Assembly (NCBI GenBank): GCA_965200525.1 | Contig: OZ241368.1 | Coordinates: 5,456,001 to 5,520,000, forward strand | Reading direction: 5' to 3' | DNA: 64,000 nucleotides | Origin: JANNPJ01 sp965200525 | Lineage (GTDB): Bacteria; Actinomycetota; Actinomycetes; Actinomycetales; Kineosporiaceae | Part shown: positions 16,576 to 25,097 of the stretch, one piece after another | Layout of the letters: each line of letters opens with the position of its first letter | Numbering within the stretch: position 1 is the first letter of the stretch | The notes under the pieces: model-generated | Databases searched by the model: none | What the model was told of the DNA's origin: nothing | The model's input: only the letters and a program-made list of their open reading frames with translations | Position numbers and translations under genes: made by a program

Positions 16576-16921
16576 GTCGGCGTGCCGGCCTGGTCCGGAC
16601 ACTCCGTAGTGATCAGAAACTCTGTGTGAGCAGGCCTTTTCGGGGCCGGCCCGCCGGCGCGACCGGCCCGCCGGGGCCGCCGCCGGGCCGTGATCGGGAC
16701 ACGCCGTCCGGACTTGCGACTATCGCCGGTGGCCGGTGCGCAGGGCCGCGACGACCTACACTCGGGAGCGATTCAGACTGCACCTGACTGCACCCGGGCG
16801 ACCAACGTCCGAGTGCCTTCCCCGGTCGGGTGCTATGTCCGTTCTGGTCCTTTCGCGGTCGGATTCCCGCCGACCGTCGATCTTTTGGTGTTTGAACTGG
16901 CTGACCGCTTGGAGGCGCCTC
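16576..16921 (+). promoter_or_regulatory. Intergenic region upstream of dnaE
   Basis: This is a 346-base gap. It holds a tandem direct repeat of CCGGCCCGCCGG separated by CGCGA at about 16650-16680. A TACACT box at 16757-16762 could be a -10, but no good -35 is visible. A GGAGG Shine-Dalgarno lies at 16911-16915 for dnaE. I see no RNA gene here. The same frame as dnaE is open across part of it but shows no family sequence. Confidence 0.4.
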
Positions 16922-19900
16922 GTGCCGTCCGGCAACGATTCCTTCGTCCATCTTCACAACCACACCGAGTACTCGATGCTCGACGGGGCCGCGAAGATCG
17001 ACGACCTGTTCGCCGAGGCCGCGCGGATGGGGATGCCCGCGGTCGCCACGACCGACCACGGGTTCGTCTTCGGCGCCTACGAGTTCTGGAAGAAGGCCCA
17101 GAAGCACGGGGTCAAGCCGATCGTCGGGGTCGAGGCGTACCTGACGCCGGGTACCAGCCGGCGGGACAAGACCCGGATCCGGTGGGGCGACGGCGGTGGC
17201 GACGACGTCTCCGGCACCGGCGCCTACACCCACATGACGCTGCTGGCCCAGAACAACACCGGGATGCACAACCTGTTCCGGCTGGCCTCGCTGGCCAGCC
17301 TGGAGGGGCAGTTCTACAAGCCCCGGATGGACCGCGAGATCCTGACCAAGTACCACCACGGGCTGATCGCGACCACCGGCTGCCCGTCCGGTGAGGTGCA
17401 GACCCGGTTGCGGCTGGGCCAGTACAAGGAGGCGGTCGAGGCCGCGGCCGAGTTCCGCGACCTGTTCGGGGCGGAGAACTTCTACTGCGAGCTGATGGAC
17501 CACGGCCTCGGCATCGAACGCCGGATCCAGAAGGACCTGCTGAAGCTGGCCCGTGAGCTCGACCTGCCGTTGCTGGCCACCAACGACCTGCACTACACCA
17601 AGGCCGAGGACGCTCAGGCGCACGCCGTGCTGCTCTGCGTACAGTCCGGCTCCACCCTGGCCGACCCGAAGCGGTTCAAGTTCGACGCCGACGAGTTCTA
17701 CCTCAAGTCGCCGGCCGAGATGCGCCAGGTCTGGCGGGAGCTGCCCGAGGCCTGCGACAACACCCTGCTGGTGGCCGAGCGGTGCGACATCAGCTTCACC
17801 GAGTCGGTCGGCTCGCTGATGCCCCGGTTCGGCGTGCCGGACGGCGAGAGCGAGGACTCCTGGTTCGTCAAGGAGGTCGAGCTCGGGCTGCACCGCCGCT
17901 ACCAGAACGGGATCCCGGACGAGGTCCGCCGGCAGGCGATCTACGAGACCGAGGTGATCTCGACCAAGGGGTACTCGGGCTACTTCCTGGTCGTGGCCGA
18001 CTTCATCAACTGGGCCAAGGCCAACGGCATCCGGGTCGGGCCCGGGCGTGGTTCCGGCGCCGGCTCGATGGCCGCCTACGCGATGGGCATCACCGACCTC
18101 GACCCGCTCAAGCACGGCCTGATCTTCGAGCGCTTCCTCAACCCGGAGCGGATGTCGATGCCCGACTTCGACGTCGACTTCGACGAGCGCCGGCGGGGCG
18201 AAGTGATCCGTTACGTCACCGACAAGTACGGCGAGGACCGGGTCGCCCAGATCGTCACCTACGGCACGATCAAGGCCAAGCAGGCCCTGAAGGACGCCGG
18301 CCGGGTGCTCGGCTACCCGTTCTCGGTCGGCGAGCGGATGACCAAGGCCATGCCGCCGGCCGTGATGGGCAAGGACATCCCGCTCTCCGGGATCTTCGAC
18401 CCGACCCATCCGCGGTACAAGGAGGCCGAGGAGTTCCGCCAGCTGCACGACTCCGACGCTGACGTGGCCCGGGTGGTCGAGACCGCCCGGGGCCTGGAGA
18501 ACCTGAAGCGCCAGTGGGGCGTGCACGCGGCCGGCGTGATCATGTCCAGCGAGCCGCTGATCGACCACGTGCCGATCATGCGCCGCGAGCAGGACGGCGC
18601 CATCATCACCCAGTTCGACTACCCGACCTGCGAGAACCTGGGTCTGGTCAAGATGGACTTCCTCGGCCTGCGCAACCTGACCATCCTGGACGACGCCCTC
18701 ATCAACATCGGGCTGAACGGCAAGGCACCGGTCGACCTGGAGGCCCTGACCCTCGACGACCCGGCCACCTACGAGCTGCTCGGCCGGGGCGACACCCTCG
18801 GCGTCTTCCAGTTCGACGGCGGCCCGATGCGCTCGCTGCTGCGCCTGATGCAGCCCGACAACTTCGAGGACATCTCGGCCGTCGGTGCGCTCTACCGGCC
18901 CGGGCCGATGGGCGCCGACAGCCACACCAACTACGCCCTGCGCAAGAACAAGAAGCAGGAGATCTCCTACCCGCACGACGAGCTGGCCACCGCGCTGGAG
19001 CCGATCCTCGGCACCACCTACGGCCTGATCGTCTACCAGGAGCAGGTGATGGAGATCGCCCAGAAGCTGGGCGGCTACTCGCTCGGCAAGGCCGACCTGC
19101 TGCGCCGGGCGATGGGCAAGAAGAAGCGCTCCGTGCTGGACGCCGAGTACGTCGGCTTCGAGGGCGGGATGCAGGCCAACGGTTTCAGTGCGGCGTCGAT
19201 CAAGGCGCTCTGGGACGTTCTGGTGCCGTTCTCCGACTACGCCTTCAACAAGGCGCACAGCGCGGCCTACGGCCTGGTGTCGTACTGGACGGCGTTCCTC
19301 AAGGCCAACTACCAGGCCGAGTACATGGCCGCCGTGCTGACCAGCGTGCGCGACGACAAGGACAAGTCGGCGCTGTACCTGAACGAGTGCCGCCGGCTGC
19401 GGATCAAGGTGCTGCCGCCGGACGTGAACGAGTCCTCGGCCAACTTCACCCCGGTCGAGACCGACATCCGGTTCGGCCTGACCGCGATCCGCAACGTCGG
19501 CGCCAACGTGGTCGACGCGATCGTGGCCGCCCGGGAGGAGAAGGGCCGGTTCGCCTCGTTCGAGGACTTCCTGCGCAAGGTGCCGGCCGTGGTCTGCAAC
19601 AAGCGGACCATCGAGTCGCTGATCAAGGCCGGGGCGTTCGACTCGCTGGGGGAGACCCGCAAGGGCCTGGTCTCGGTGCACGAGCAGGCCGTCGACGCGG
19701 TGATCTCGGACAAGCGCCAGGAGGCGATGGGTCAGGACTCGCTGTTCGGTGGTCTGGACGACACCGGGCCGAGCCTGTCGATCGTGCCCGACGTGCCGAC
19801 CGGCGAGTGGGAGAAGTCGGCCCTGCTGGCGGCCGAGCGGGACATGCTCGGGCTGTACGTCTCCGACCACCCGTTGTTCGGCGTCGAGCACATCCTGACC

Positions 19901-20446
19901 AAGGCCGCGGACATCTCGATCAGCGGGCTGACCGGTGACGACAGCCTGCGGGACGGCGCGATCGTGACGATCGCGGGCATGATCAGCTCGCTCCAGCGCA
20001 AGATGACCAAGAACGGCAACCCGTGGGCGATCGCGGCCATCGAGGACCTCGGCGGCTCGATCGAGGCGCTGTTCTTCCCGCAGACCTACCAGACCGTGCA
20101 GCACGTACTCGCCGAGGACCTGATCGTGGTGGTGAAGGGCCGGGTGAACCGGCGCGACGACGTCCCCACGATCTACGCCCAGGAGCTATCCATCCCCGAC
20201 CTGAACGTCGGCGGGGCCGGTGGCCCGGTGGTGCTGTCGATGCCGGTCAGCAAGTGCACGCCGCCCACGGTCGAGCGGCTCAAGGACGTGCTGGTCACCC
20301 ACCCCGGCTCGACCGAGGTACACCTGCGGCTGGTGCAGACCGGCCGGTCGACGGTGATGCGGCTGGACGACCGGTTGCGGGTCACGCCGTCCCCGGCGCT
20401 GTTCGGAGACCTCAAGGCATTGCTCGGCCCGAGCTGCCTGGTCTGA
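16922..20446 (+). CDS. dnaE: DNA polymerase III alpha subunit DnaE
   Basis: This is the replicative polymerase subunit (C-family), 1174 residues, the usual length for actinobacterial DnaE1. The N-terminal PHP domain begins FVHLHNHTEYSMLDGA. The palm carries PDFDVDFDERR with the catalytic aspartates and GPGRGSGAGS. Fingers, tandem helix-hairpin-helix and an OB fold (GAIVTIAGMISS) follow. The GTG at 16922 is chosen because GGAGG lies 6 bases before it and the product then begins just ahead of the conserved PHP sequence. Confidence 0.97.
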   Translation: MPSGNDSFVHLHNHTEYSMLDGAAKIDDLFAEAARMGMPAVATTDHGFVFGAYEFWKKAQKHGVKPIVGVEAYLTPGTSRRDKTRIRWGDGGGDDVSGTGAYTHMTLLAQNNTGMHNLFRLASLASLEGQFYKPRMDREILTKYHHGLIATTGCPSGEVQTRLRLGQYKEAVEAAAEFRDLFGAENFYCELMDHGLGIERRIQKDLLKLARELDLPLLATNDLHYTKAEDAQAHAVLLCVQSGSTLADPKRFKFDADEFYLKSPAEMRQVWRELPEACDNTLLVAERCDISFTESVGSLMPRFGVPDGESEDSWFVKEVELGLHRRYQNGIPDEVRRQAIYETEVISTKGYSGYFLVVADFINWAKANGIRVGPGRGSGAGSMAAYAMGITDLDPLKHGLIFERFLNPERMSMPDFDVDFDERRRGEVIRYVTDKYGEDRVAQIVTYGTIKAKQALKDAGRVLGYPFSVGERMTKAMPPAVMGKDIPLSGIFDPTHPRYKEAEEFRQLHDSDADVARVVETARGLENLKRQWGVHAAGVIMSSEPLIDHVPIMRREQDGAIITQFDYPTCENLGLVKMDFLGLRNLTILDDALINIGLNGKAPVDLEALTLDDPATYELLGRGDTLGVFQFDGGPMRSLLRLMQPDNFEDISAVGALYRPGPMGADSHTNYALRKNKKQEISYPHDELATALEPILGTTYGLIVYQEQVMEIAQKLGGYSLGKADLLRRAMGKKKRSVLDAEYVGFEGGMQANGFSAASIKALWDVLVPFSDYAFNKAHSAAYGLVSYWTAFLKANYQAEYMAAVLTSVRDDKDKSALYLNECRRLRIKVLPPDVNESSANFTPVETDIRFGLTAIRNVGANVVDAIVAAREEKGRFASFEDFLRKVPAVVCNKRTIESLIKAGAFDSLGETRKGLVSVHEQAVDAVISDKRQEAMGQDSLFGGLDDTGPSLSIVPDVPTGEWEKSALLAAERDMLGLYVSDHPLFGVEHILTKAADISISGLTGDDSLRDGAIVTIAGMISSLQRKMTKNGNPWAIAAIEDLGGSIEALFFPQTYQTVQHVLAEDLIVVVKGRVNRRDDVPTIYAQELSIPDLNVGGAGGPVVLSMPVSKCTPPTVERLKDVLVTHPGSTEVHLRLVQTGRSTVMRLDDRLRVTPSPALFGDLKALLGPSCLV

Positions 20447-20530
20447 GCTGTTCGAGCCGACCGGTCCGAGCTACCCGGAGCCGGCTGGTCCGGGGCGGGT
20501 GGTCGGCCGGTCGCCGGGCGCACCGGCGGA

Positions 20531-20536
20531 TATCCT
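20531..20536 (+). promoter_or_regulatory. -10 box of leaderless gene at 20543
   Basis: TATCCT lies 6 bases before the GTG start, with no Shine-Dalgarno between them. This is the spacing expected when transcription begins on the start codon. Confidence 0.5.
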
Positions 20537-20542
20537 GCTCGG

Positions 20543-21154
20543 GTGAGCGCTGAAGCTGTGAATGACCGGTCGGCCGCCGCGGCCCGCCGGGACTGGTTGT
20601 TCGAGTTTCTGCTGCTGCTCGGCCTGCTGGTCGGTGGGGTGGGGCTGGCCCTGGTCTGGCGGTCGATCGACCCGCAGACCCTGCACCTGGGCGACTCCGA
20701 CGAGGTCAACGCCGGCACCGACGGCACGCTGATCCTGCTCGGCCCGCTGGCCGGCATCCTCAGCGCCGGCTTCGTGCTGCTGCGGCCCGGCCGGATGCCG
20801 CTCACCCGGACCGTGGTCGCCATCGTCGGCTCGACCCTCGGCGCCCTGATCACCTGGAAGGTCGGCGACCTGATCGGCGACCCGAACCTGCGGGCCGTGG
20901 CGTCCACCTTCGTCTGGCCGATGTCGACGTCGGTCTTCCTCTTCCTGGGGGCGATGCTGCCGGTGACCTCGGCGCGCCTGCAGCCCCCGCCCCGGCCGTG
21001 GTACCCACCGTCGCCCGGGGCCCACCCGTGGGACGTCCATCCCGGCTCGGGACGGCCCTGGCCGGCTGACTCGCCGCCGCCGCGCCCGGCCGAGGGCCCG
21101 GTCCCGAGCTCCGGTTCGAGCCCGACGTCAGCGGGGCAGTTCGAAGCGCCCTGA
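20543..21154 (+). CDS. Actinobacterial membrane protein of unknown function
   Basis: I do not recognise a defined family; a DUF2567-like actinobacterial protein is possible but unproven. The 203 residues contain three to four hydrophobic segments: about 18-40 (LLLLGLLVGGVGLALVW), 62-80 (GTLILLGPLAGILSAGFVLL), 90-110 (VVAIVGSTLGALITW) and 123-143 (SVFLFLGAMLPV). A Pro/Ser-rich cytoplasmic-like tail of about 55 residues follows. The gene appears leaderless and stands alone between dnaE and the convergent ybaK-type gene. Confidence 0.7.
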   Translation: MSAEAVNDRSAAAARRDWLFEFLLLLGLLVGGVGLALVWRSIDPQTLHLGDSDEVNAGTDGTLILLGPLAGILSAGFVLLRPGRMPLTRTVVAIVGSTLGALITWKVGDLIGDPNLRAVASTFVWPMSTSVFLFLGAMLPVTSARLQPPPRPWYPPSPGAHPWDVHPGSGRPWPADSPPPRPAEGPVPSSGSSPTSAGQFEAP

Positions 21155-21193
21155 GCGCACGCACACTCCCCGGTCAGTCAGTCCGAGCCGCGG

Positions 21194-21727
21194 TCAGTCC
21201 GGGCGGGCGATCGGGGCCGTCCGGGCCGAGGTGAGCCGGACCAGATCGGCCGCGGCCAGCTCCAGGTCGAGGCCGCGACGTCCACCGCTGACGAACACCG
21301 ACGGATGCTCCAGCGCCGAGGAGTCGACCACGGTGGGCAGGGGTTTGCGCTGCCCGAGCGGGCTGATCCCGCCGACCACGTAGCCGCTGCTGCGCTCGGC
21401 CCGAGCCGGGTCGGCCATCGCCGCCCGCTTGCCGCCGGCCGCCGTGGCCAGCGCCTTGAGGTCGAGCTGGGCGGGCACCGGGACCACCGCGACCCACAAC
21501 GCCCCGTCGATTTCGGCGACCAAGGTCTTGAACACCCGGCCGGCGTCCACCCCGAGGGCCTGGGCCGCCTCCTCGCCGAAAGACAGCCCCCGGCCGGAGT
21601 CCCGGCCCTGACGGCTGCGATCGTCGGCCGCGAAAGTGTGCGCCGCGAACTCCACCCCGGCCGCGCTGAGCGCCCGGGTGGCCGGGGTCGCACCACTGCC
21701 GGAGGCCTCCGCCTGCCGCTTCGCCAT
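21194..21727 (-). CDS. ybaK: YbaK/EbsC-type aminoacyl-tRNA deacylase
   Basis: The 177-residue protein belongs to the YbaK/ProX editing superfamily, which hydrolyses misacylated Cys-tRNA(Pro). It shows the family landmarks FKTLVAEIDGALWVAVVP, the catalytic-lysine region, GYVVGGISPLGQ and a conserved TVVD. It is downstream of the Lon-domain gene on the same strand (36-base gap) and probably co-transcribed with it. It converges on the membrane-protein gene ending at 21154. Confidence 0.88.
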   Translation of the reverse strand: MAKRQAEASGSGATPATRALSAAGVEFAAHTFAADDRSRQGRDSGRGLSFGEEAAQALGVDAGRVFKTLVAEIDGALWVAVVPVPAQLDLKALATAAGGKRAAMADPARAERSSGYVVGGISPLGQRKPLPTVVDSSALEHPSVFVSGGRRGLDLELAAADLVRLTSARTAPIARPD

Positions 21728-21763
21728 GACCTGCCCCTGTCTGTCGTTCCCGCGGTGAGCTGG

Positions 21764-22417
21764 TCAGTTCGGGGTCGGCACCTCGCGCAGCAGCTCGACC
21801 GCGGGCAGGGCGCCGAACGCGTCGACCAAGCCGATCTCGCGGCGCAGCAGGACCAGTTCGGTCTGCAGCCGTTCGGCCGTGGTGGCCGCCTCCAGCAGAG
21901 TCTGGCGTTCCGGGAGTTCCAGCACCGCGGCCGCCGCCACCAGGTAGGAGAGCACCCGGGGATCGGTCGGCACCCCGGACTGTTCCACCCGCAGCCGGTC
22001 CCGGTAGGCCGCGAACCGCAGCGCGACCAGGTCGGCCACATCGCTCAGATCGGTCTCGCCGTCCGGTTCGAGCAGGAAGTCGACCAGACCGGTGTGGTAT
22101 GGCGTCTGCGCCTCCTCGTCCAGCCCCTCCAGCCGGAACCGGGCCTGCCCGACGGCGACCACGTCGAACCGGCCGTCCTCGTACGGCGTCACCTCGCGCA
22201 GCATCGCCGTGCAACCGACCGTGTACATGCCGGCCAGCGAATCGGAGTTCTGGCCGACCCGGGTGGCGACCACCCCGAAGTGCCGGGGGGCGCCGTCGGG
22301 CAGGTCCATCAGGGCCTGGATCAGAACCCGGTACCGAGGTTCGAAGATGTGCAGCGGCATCACCAGCCCCGGCACCAGAACGGTGCTGAGCGGAAAAATC
22401 GGGAGCCGGGTCGCCAC
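21764..22417 (-). CDS. Lon N-terminal (LON) domain protein without ATPase or protease
   Basis: The 217-residue protein consists only of the Lon substrate-binding domain: LPIFPLSTVLVPG, MPLHIFEPRYR and the helical part ending ELLREVPTPN. No AAA+ or serine-lysine protease domain follows. Such stand-alone proteins are common in actinobacteria and their role is unknown. The GTG start has TAGCCT 6 bases upstream on its own strand, so the message is probably leaderless. It is divergent from hisD, 125 bases away. Confidence 0.88.
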   Translation of the reverse strand: MATRLPIFPLSTVLVPGLVMPLHIFEPRYRVLIQALMDLPDGAPRHFGVVATRVGQNSDSLAGMYTVGCTAMLREVTPYEDGRFDVVAVGQARFRLEGLDEEAQTPYHTGLVDFLLEPDGETDLSDVADLVALRFAAYRDRLRVEQSGVPTDPRVLSYLVAAAAVLELPERQTLLEAATTAERLQTELVLLRREIGLVDAFGALPAVELLREVPTPN

Positions 22418-22423
22418 GGACCC

Positions 22424-22429
22424 AGGCTA
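22424..22429 (-). promoter_or_regulatory. -10 box of leaderless Lon-domain gene
   Basis: On the minus strand TAGCCT is 6 bases before the GTG start codon, with no ribosome binding site in between. Confidence 0.5.
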
Positions 22430-22529
22430 GTCACGATTCCGGCGGTATCCGCACCCGCGCGGCCCGGGTTTCGAGGAGCGAGACGCTCGCCCCGGCCGAC
22501 GCGCGGTGGGCTTTGGGTTGAGCTTCTCG

Positions 22530-22535
22530 TAGGCT
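22530..22535 (+). promoter_or_regulatory. -10 box of leaderless hisD
   Basis: TAGGCT is 7 bases before the hisD GTG, with no Shine-Dalgarno. It faces the Lon-domain promoter about 100 bases away. Confidence 0.55.
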
Positions 22536-22542
22536 TCACCGG

Positions 22543-23895
22543 GTGATCCGCCGACTTGACCTCCGTGGCCAGACCTTGAGCTCGCGCGAACTGCGAGCGG
22601 TCGTCCCGCGGGCCACGATGGACGTCGAGCAGGCCCTCGAGGTGGTCCGTCCGATCTGCGCCCAGGTCCGCGACGGGGGCGTGGCCGCCCTGATCGACCT
22701 CACCGAGCGGTTCGACGGCGTCCGGCTGACCTCGATCCGGGTGCCGGCCGAGGCTCTGCAGCGGGCCCTGGCCGATCTGGACCCGGCCGTACGGGCCGCT
22801 CTGGAGGAGTCGATCCGGCGGGCCCGGCTGGTGCACTCGGAGCAGCGCCGGGTCGATCACACCACCCAGGTCGTACCGGGCGGTTCGGTCACCGAGCGCT
22901 GGGTGCCGGTCGATCGGGTCGGCCTCTACGTGCCCGGTGGTCTGGCCGTGTACCCGAGCAGCGTGGTGATGAACGTGGTGCCGGCCCAGGAGGCCGGCGT
23001 CCCATCGATCGCGGTCACCAGCCCGGCCCAGCGGGACAATCGCGCCGGCTACGAGGGGCTGCCGCACCCGAGCATCCTGGCCGCCTGCGCCCTGCTCGGC
23101 GTGGCGGAGGTCTACGGGATCGGCGGCGCTCAGGCCATCGCCATGTTCGCCTACGGCGCCCGTGCCGTCGGCGCCGACGGTGAGCCGGGCCCGGGTTGGG
23201 CCTGCGAGCCGGCCGACCTGGTCACCGGCCCGGGCAACATCTGGGTGGCCGCGGCCAAGCGCCTCCTGCGCGGGCTGATCGGGATCGACTCCGAGGCCGG
23301 ACCGACCGAGATCGCCGTCCTGGCCGACGACAGCGCCGACCCCGGGCACGTCGCCGCCGACCTGATCAGTCAGGCCGAGCACGACCCGCTGGCCGCCGCC
23401 GTGCTGGTCACCGATGCGCCGGCGCTGGCGGCGGCGGTCGAGGCCGAACTGACCGCCCGGGTGGCCGCGACCAAGCACTCCGGCCGGGTCACCGAGTCGC
23501 TGGCCGGGCCCCAGTCGGCGATCGTGCTGGTCGACGACCTGGACGCCGGTCTGGCCGTGGTCGACGCCTACGCCGCCGAGCACCTCGAGATCCAGACCGC
23601 GGACGCCGCGGCGGTGGCCGCCCGGGTCCGCAACGCCGGGGCGATCTTCGTCGGCCCCTGGTCACCGGTCAGCCTGGGTGACTACTGCGCCGGCTCGAAC
23701 CACGTCCTGCCGACCGGCGGCTGCGCCTGCTTCTCCAGCGGCCTCAGCGTGCAGTCGTTTCTTCGGGGCATCCACGTCGTCGCCTACGACGAGACCGCCC
23801 TGCGCGGGGTCGCCGAACATGTGGTGGCCCTGGCCAACGCCGAGGACCTGCCGGCCCACGGCGAGGCGGTCCAGGCCCGGTTCCCGGGCGCCTGA
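22543..23895 (+). CDS. hisD: Histidinol dehydrogenase HisD
   Basis: HisD oxidises histidinol to histidine in two NAD-dependent steps. The 450-residue enzyme shows VGLYVPGGLA, GIGGAQAIAMFAYG, TGPGN, AGPTEIAVLAD, the zinc/catalytic EHLE and AGSNHVLPT. The length is slightly over the E. coli enzyme, with a short insertion DGEPGPGW. The stop and the start of the DUF1697 gene share one base (TGATG), so the two are coupled. The other histidine genes follow later in the window in broken groups. Confidence 0.97.
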   Translation: MIRRLDLRGQTLSSRELRAVVPRATMDVEQALEVVRPICAQVRDGGVAALIDLTERFDGVRLTSIRVPAEALQRALADLDPAVRAALEESIRRARLVHSEQRRVDHTTQVVPGGSVTERWVPVDRVGLYVPGGLAVYPSSVVMNVVPAQEAGVPSIAVTSPAQRDNRAGYEGLPHPSILAACALLGVAEVYGIGGAQAIAMFAYGARAVGADGEPGPGWACEPADLVTGPGNIWVAAAKRLLRGLIGIDSEAGPTEIAVLADDSADPGHVAADLISQAEHDPLAAAVLVTDAPALAAAVEAELTARVAATKHSGRVTESLAGPQSAIVLVDDLDAGLAVVDAYAAEHLEIQTADAAAVAARVRNAGAIFVGPWSPVSLGDYCAGSNHVLPTGGCACFSSGLSVQSFLRGIHVVAYDETALRGVAEHVVALANAEDLPAHGEAVQARFPGA

Positions 23896-24464
23896 TGGCC
23901 GCGACCGCGAAACCGCCGGTGCGCTACGCCGCGTTGCTGCGGGGGGTCAACGTCGGTGGCAACAAGAAGATCGCCATGGCCGATCTGCGGCAACTACTCG
24001 GTGGGCTCGGTTTCGACGACGTGAGCACCCTGTTGCAGAGCGGCAACGCCGTCCTCACGGCCCCGAAGTCCGACCCGGTCGAGGTGGCCACCCGGATCGA
24101 GGCCGCGTTGCGGGCCGACCTGGGCCTGACCTCCCGGGTGGTGCTGTGGACCCACGAGCAGCTGGCAGCGGTCGTGGCCGGCAACCCGTTCCCGAGCGCC
24201 GAGGACGAGCCGTCCAAGCACCTGGTCCAGTTCTTGTTCGCGCCGCTCACCGCGGCCGAGAAGGACCGGATCGGCACGTTCGACGCCGCCGCCTACGATC
24301 CGGAAGAGTTCCGGATCGGTGACCAGGTGATCTACTTCCGCTTCCCGGACGGGATCGGCCGCAGCAAGCTCGCGGTCGACTTCGGCAAACACGTGACCGC
24401 GAAACTCGTGATGACCGGCCGCAACTGGAACACGGTGCGAAAGCTGCACGACCTGACCGCCTGA
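23895..24464 (+). CDS. DUF1697 family protein
   Basis: The 189-residue protein of the DUF1697 family has the typical N-terminus YAALLRGVNVGGNKKIAM, LLQSGNAVL and the C-terminal GRNWNTVRKL. The biochemical function of the family is unknown. It is translationally coupled to hisD but has no known link to histidine synthesis. Its stop codon is the first full TGA inside a seven-copy CTGACCGC tandem repeat. Confidence 0.88.
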   Translation: MAATAKPPVRYAALLRGVNVGGNKKIAMADLRQLLGGLGFDDVSTLLQSGNAVLTAPKSDPVEVATRIEAALRADLGLTSRVVLWTHEQLAAVVAGNPFPSAEDEPSKHLVQFLFAPLTAAEKDRIGTFDAAAYDPEEFRIGDQVIYFRFPDGIGRSKLAVDFGKHVTAKLVMTGRNWNTVRKLHDLTA

Positions 24465-24508
24465 CCGCCTGACCGCCTGACCGCCTGACCGCCTGACCGC
24501 CTGACCGC
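24453..24508 (+). repeat. Seven tandem copies of CTGACCGC
   Basis: Seven exact copies of the octamer CTGACCGC cover the end of the DUF1697 gene and the following gap. Because 8 is not a multiple of 3, the TGA inside the unit falls in all three forward frames, so the array also works as a stop in every frame. Confidence 0.95.
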
Positions 24509-24541
24509 CCCGGTGCCCGGCGACCCGGCCCGGTTCGGCGA

Positions 24542-24976
24542 TCAGCCGGAGCGGGCCCGGCGCAGCGCCCGGAACAGGGCGGCCATCCCGATCAGGCCGG
24601 CGAGCAGGAAGGCGCCGCGCCAGATCAGGCCCCGGACGCCTTCGACGTCGGCGGTTCGGTCGTCCGGCCCCGAGACGCGGGCGCCGACCCGCTCGCCCCG
24701 CTCCAGCCGGCCGATGTGGTCGAAGGTCACGGCGGGCACGACGAGGTCGCCGTCGGCCGTGCGGAAGTTGCCCAGGCACCAGTAGGTGTTGCCGTGCTGT
24801 CCGAACGCCTCGAAGGTGCAATTGGCGACGGTTACCGTGCCGCGGTGCTCATGCCGGGCGCCGGCCAGCCGGTGGGCCGTGTTCAGGCCGAGCGCGATCA
24901 GCACCGCGGCCAGCAGGACCATGACCCCGCCGAGGAACCAGGGCAAGCGGCGCGGGACCGGCGTCGGCGTCGTCAT
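24542..24976 (-). CDS. Small two-segment membrane protein, unknown function
   Basis: I do not recognise this 144-residue protein. It has hydrophobic segments at about 12-32 (WFLGGVMVLLAAVLIALGL) and 117-135 (WRGAFLLAGLIGMAALF). Between them lies a roughly 80-residue extracytoplasmic region with two cysteines (ANCTFEAF and WCLGNF) that could form a disulfide. The ATG has GGAG about 8 bases upstream. It converges on the DUF1697 gene and diverges from hisC, so it interrupts the histidine genes. Confidence 0.7.
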   Translation of the reverse strand: MTTPTPVPRRLPWFLGGVMVLLAAVLIALGLNTAHRLAGARHEHRGTVTVANCTFEAFGQHGNTYWCLGNFRTADGDLVVPAVTFDHIGRLERGERVGARVSGPDDRTADVEGVRGLIWRGAFLLAGLIGMAALFRALRRARSG

Positions 24977-25085
24977 CCGGTGGCTCCGTTCGGCGGCGGT
25001 CGGGGTGCGCGGTGATCGTCATTGTGGGGGATCGCCGAGCGCGGCGGGAGAGCCTGAACCGCCCGGTAGCTCGAGCGCGGCTCGG

Positions 25086-25091
25086 TAGGAT
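25086..25091 (+). promoter_or_regulatory. -10 box of leaderless hisC
   Basis: TAGGAT lies 6 bases before the hisC GTG, with no Shine-Dalgarno between them. Confidence 0.55.
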
Positions 25092-25097
25092 CGGCCC

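Noticed and set aside
16613..20104. Minus-strand open frame of 1163 codons opposite dnaE
   Set aside because: Antisense openness caused by third-position GC bias. The translation has repetitive HLV/QRG composition, while dnaE on the plus strand is fully conserved.
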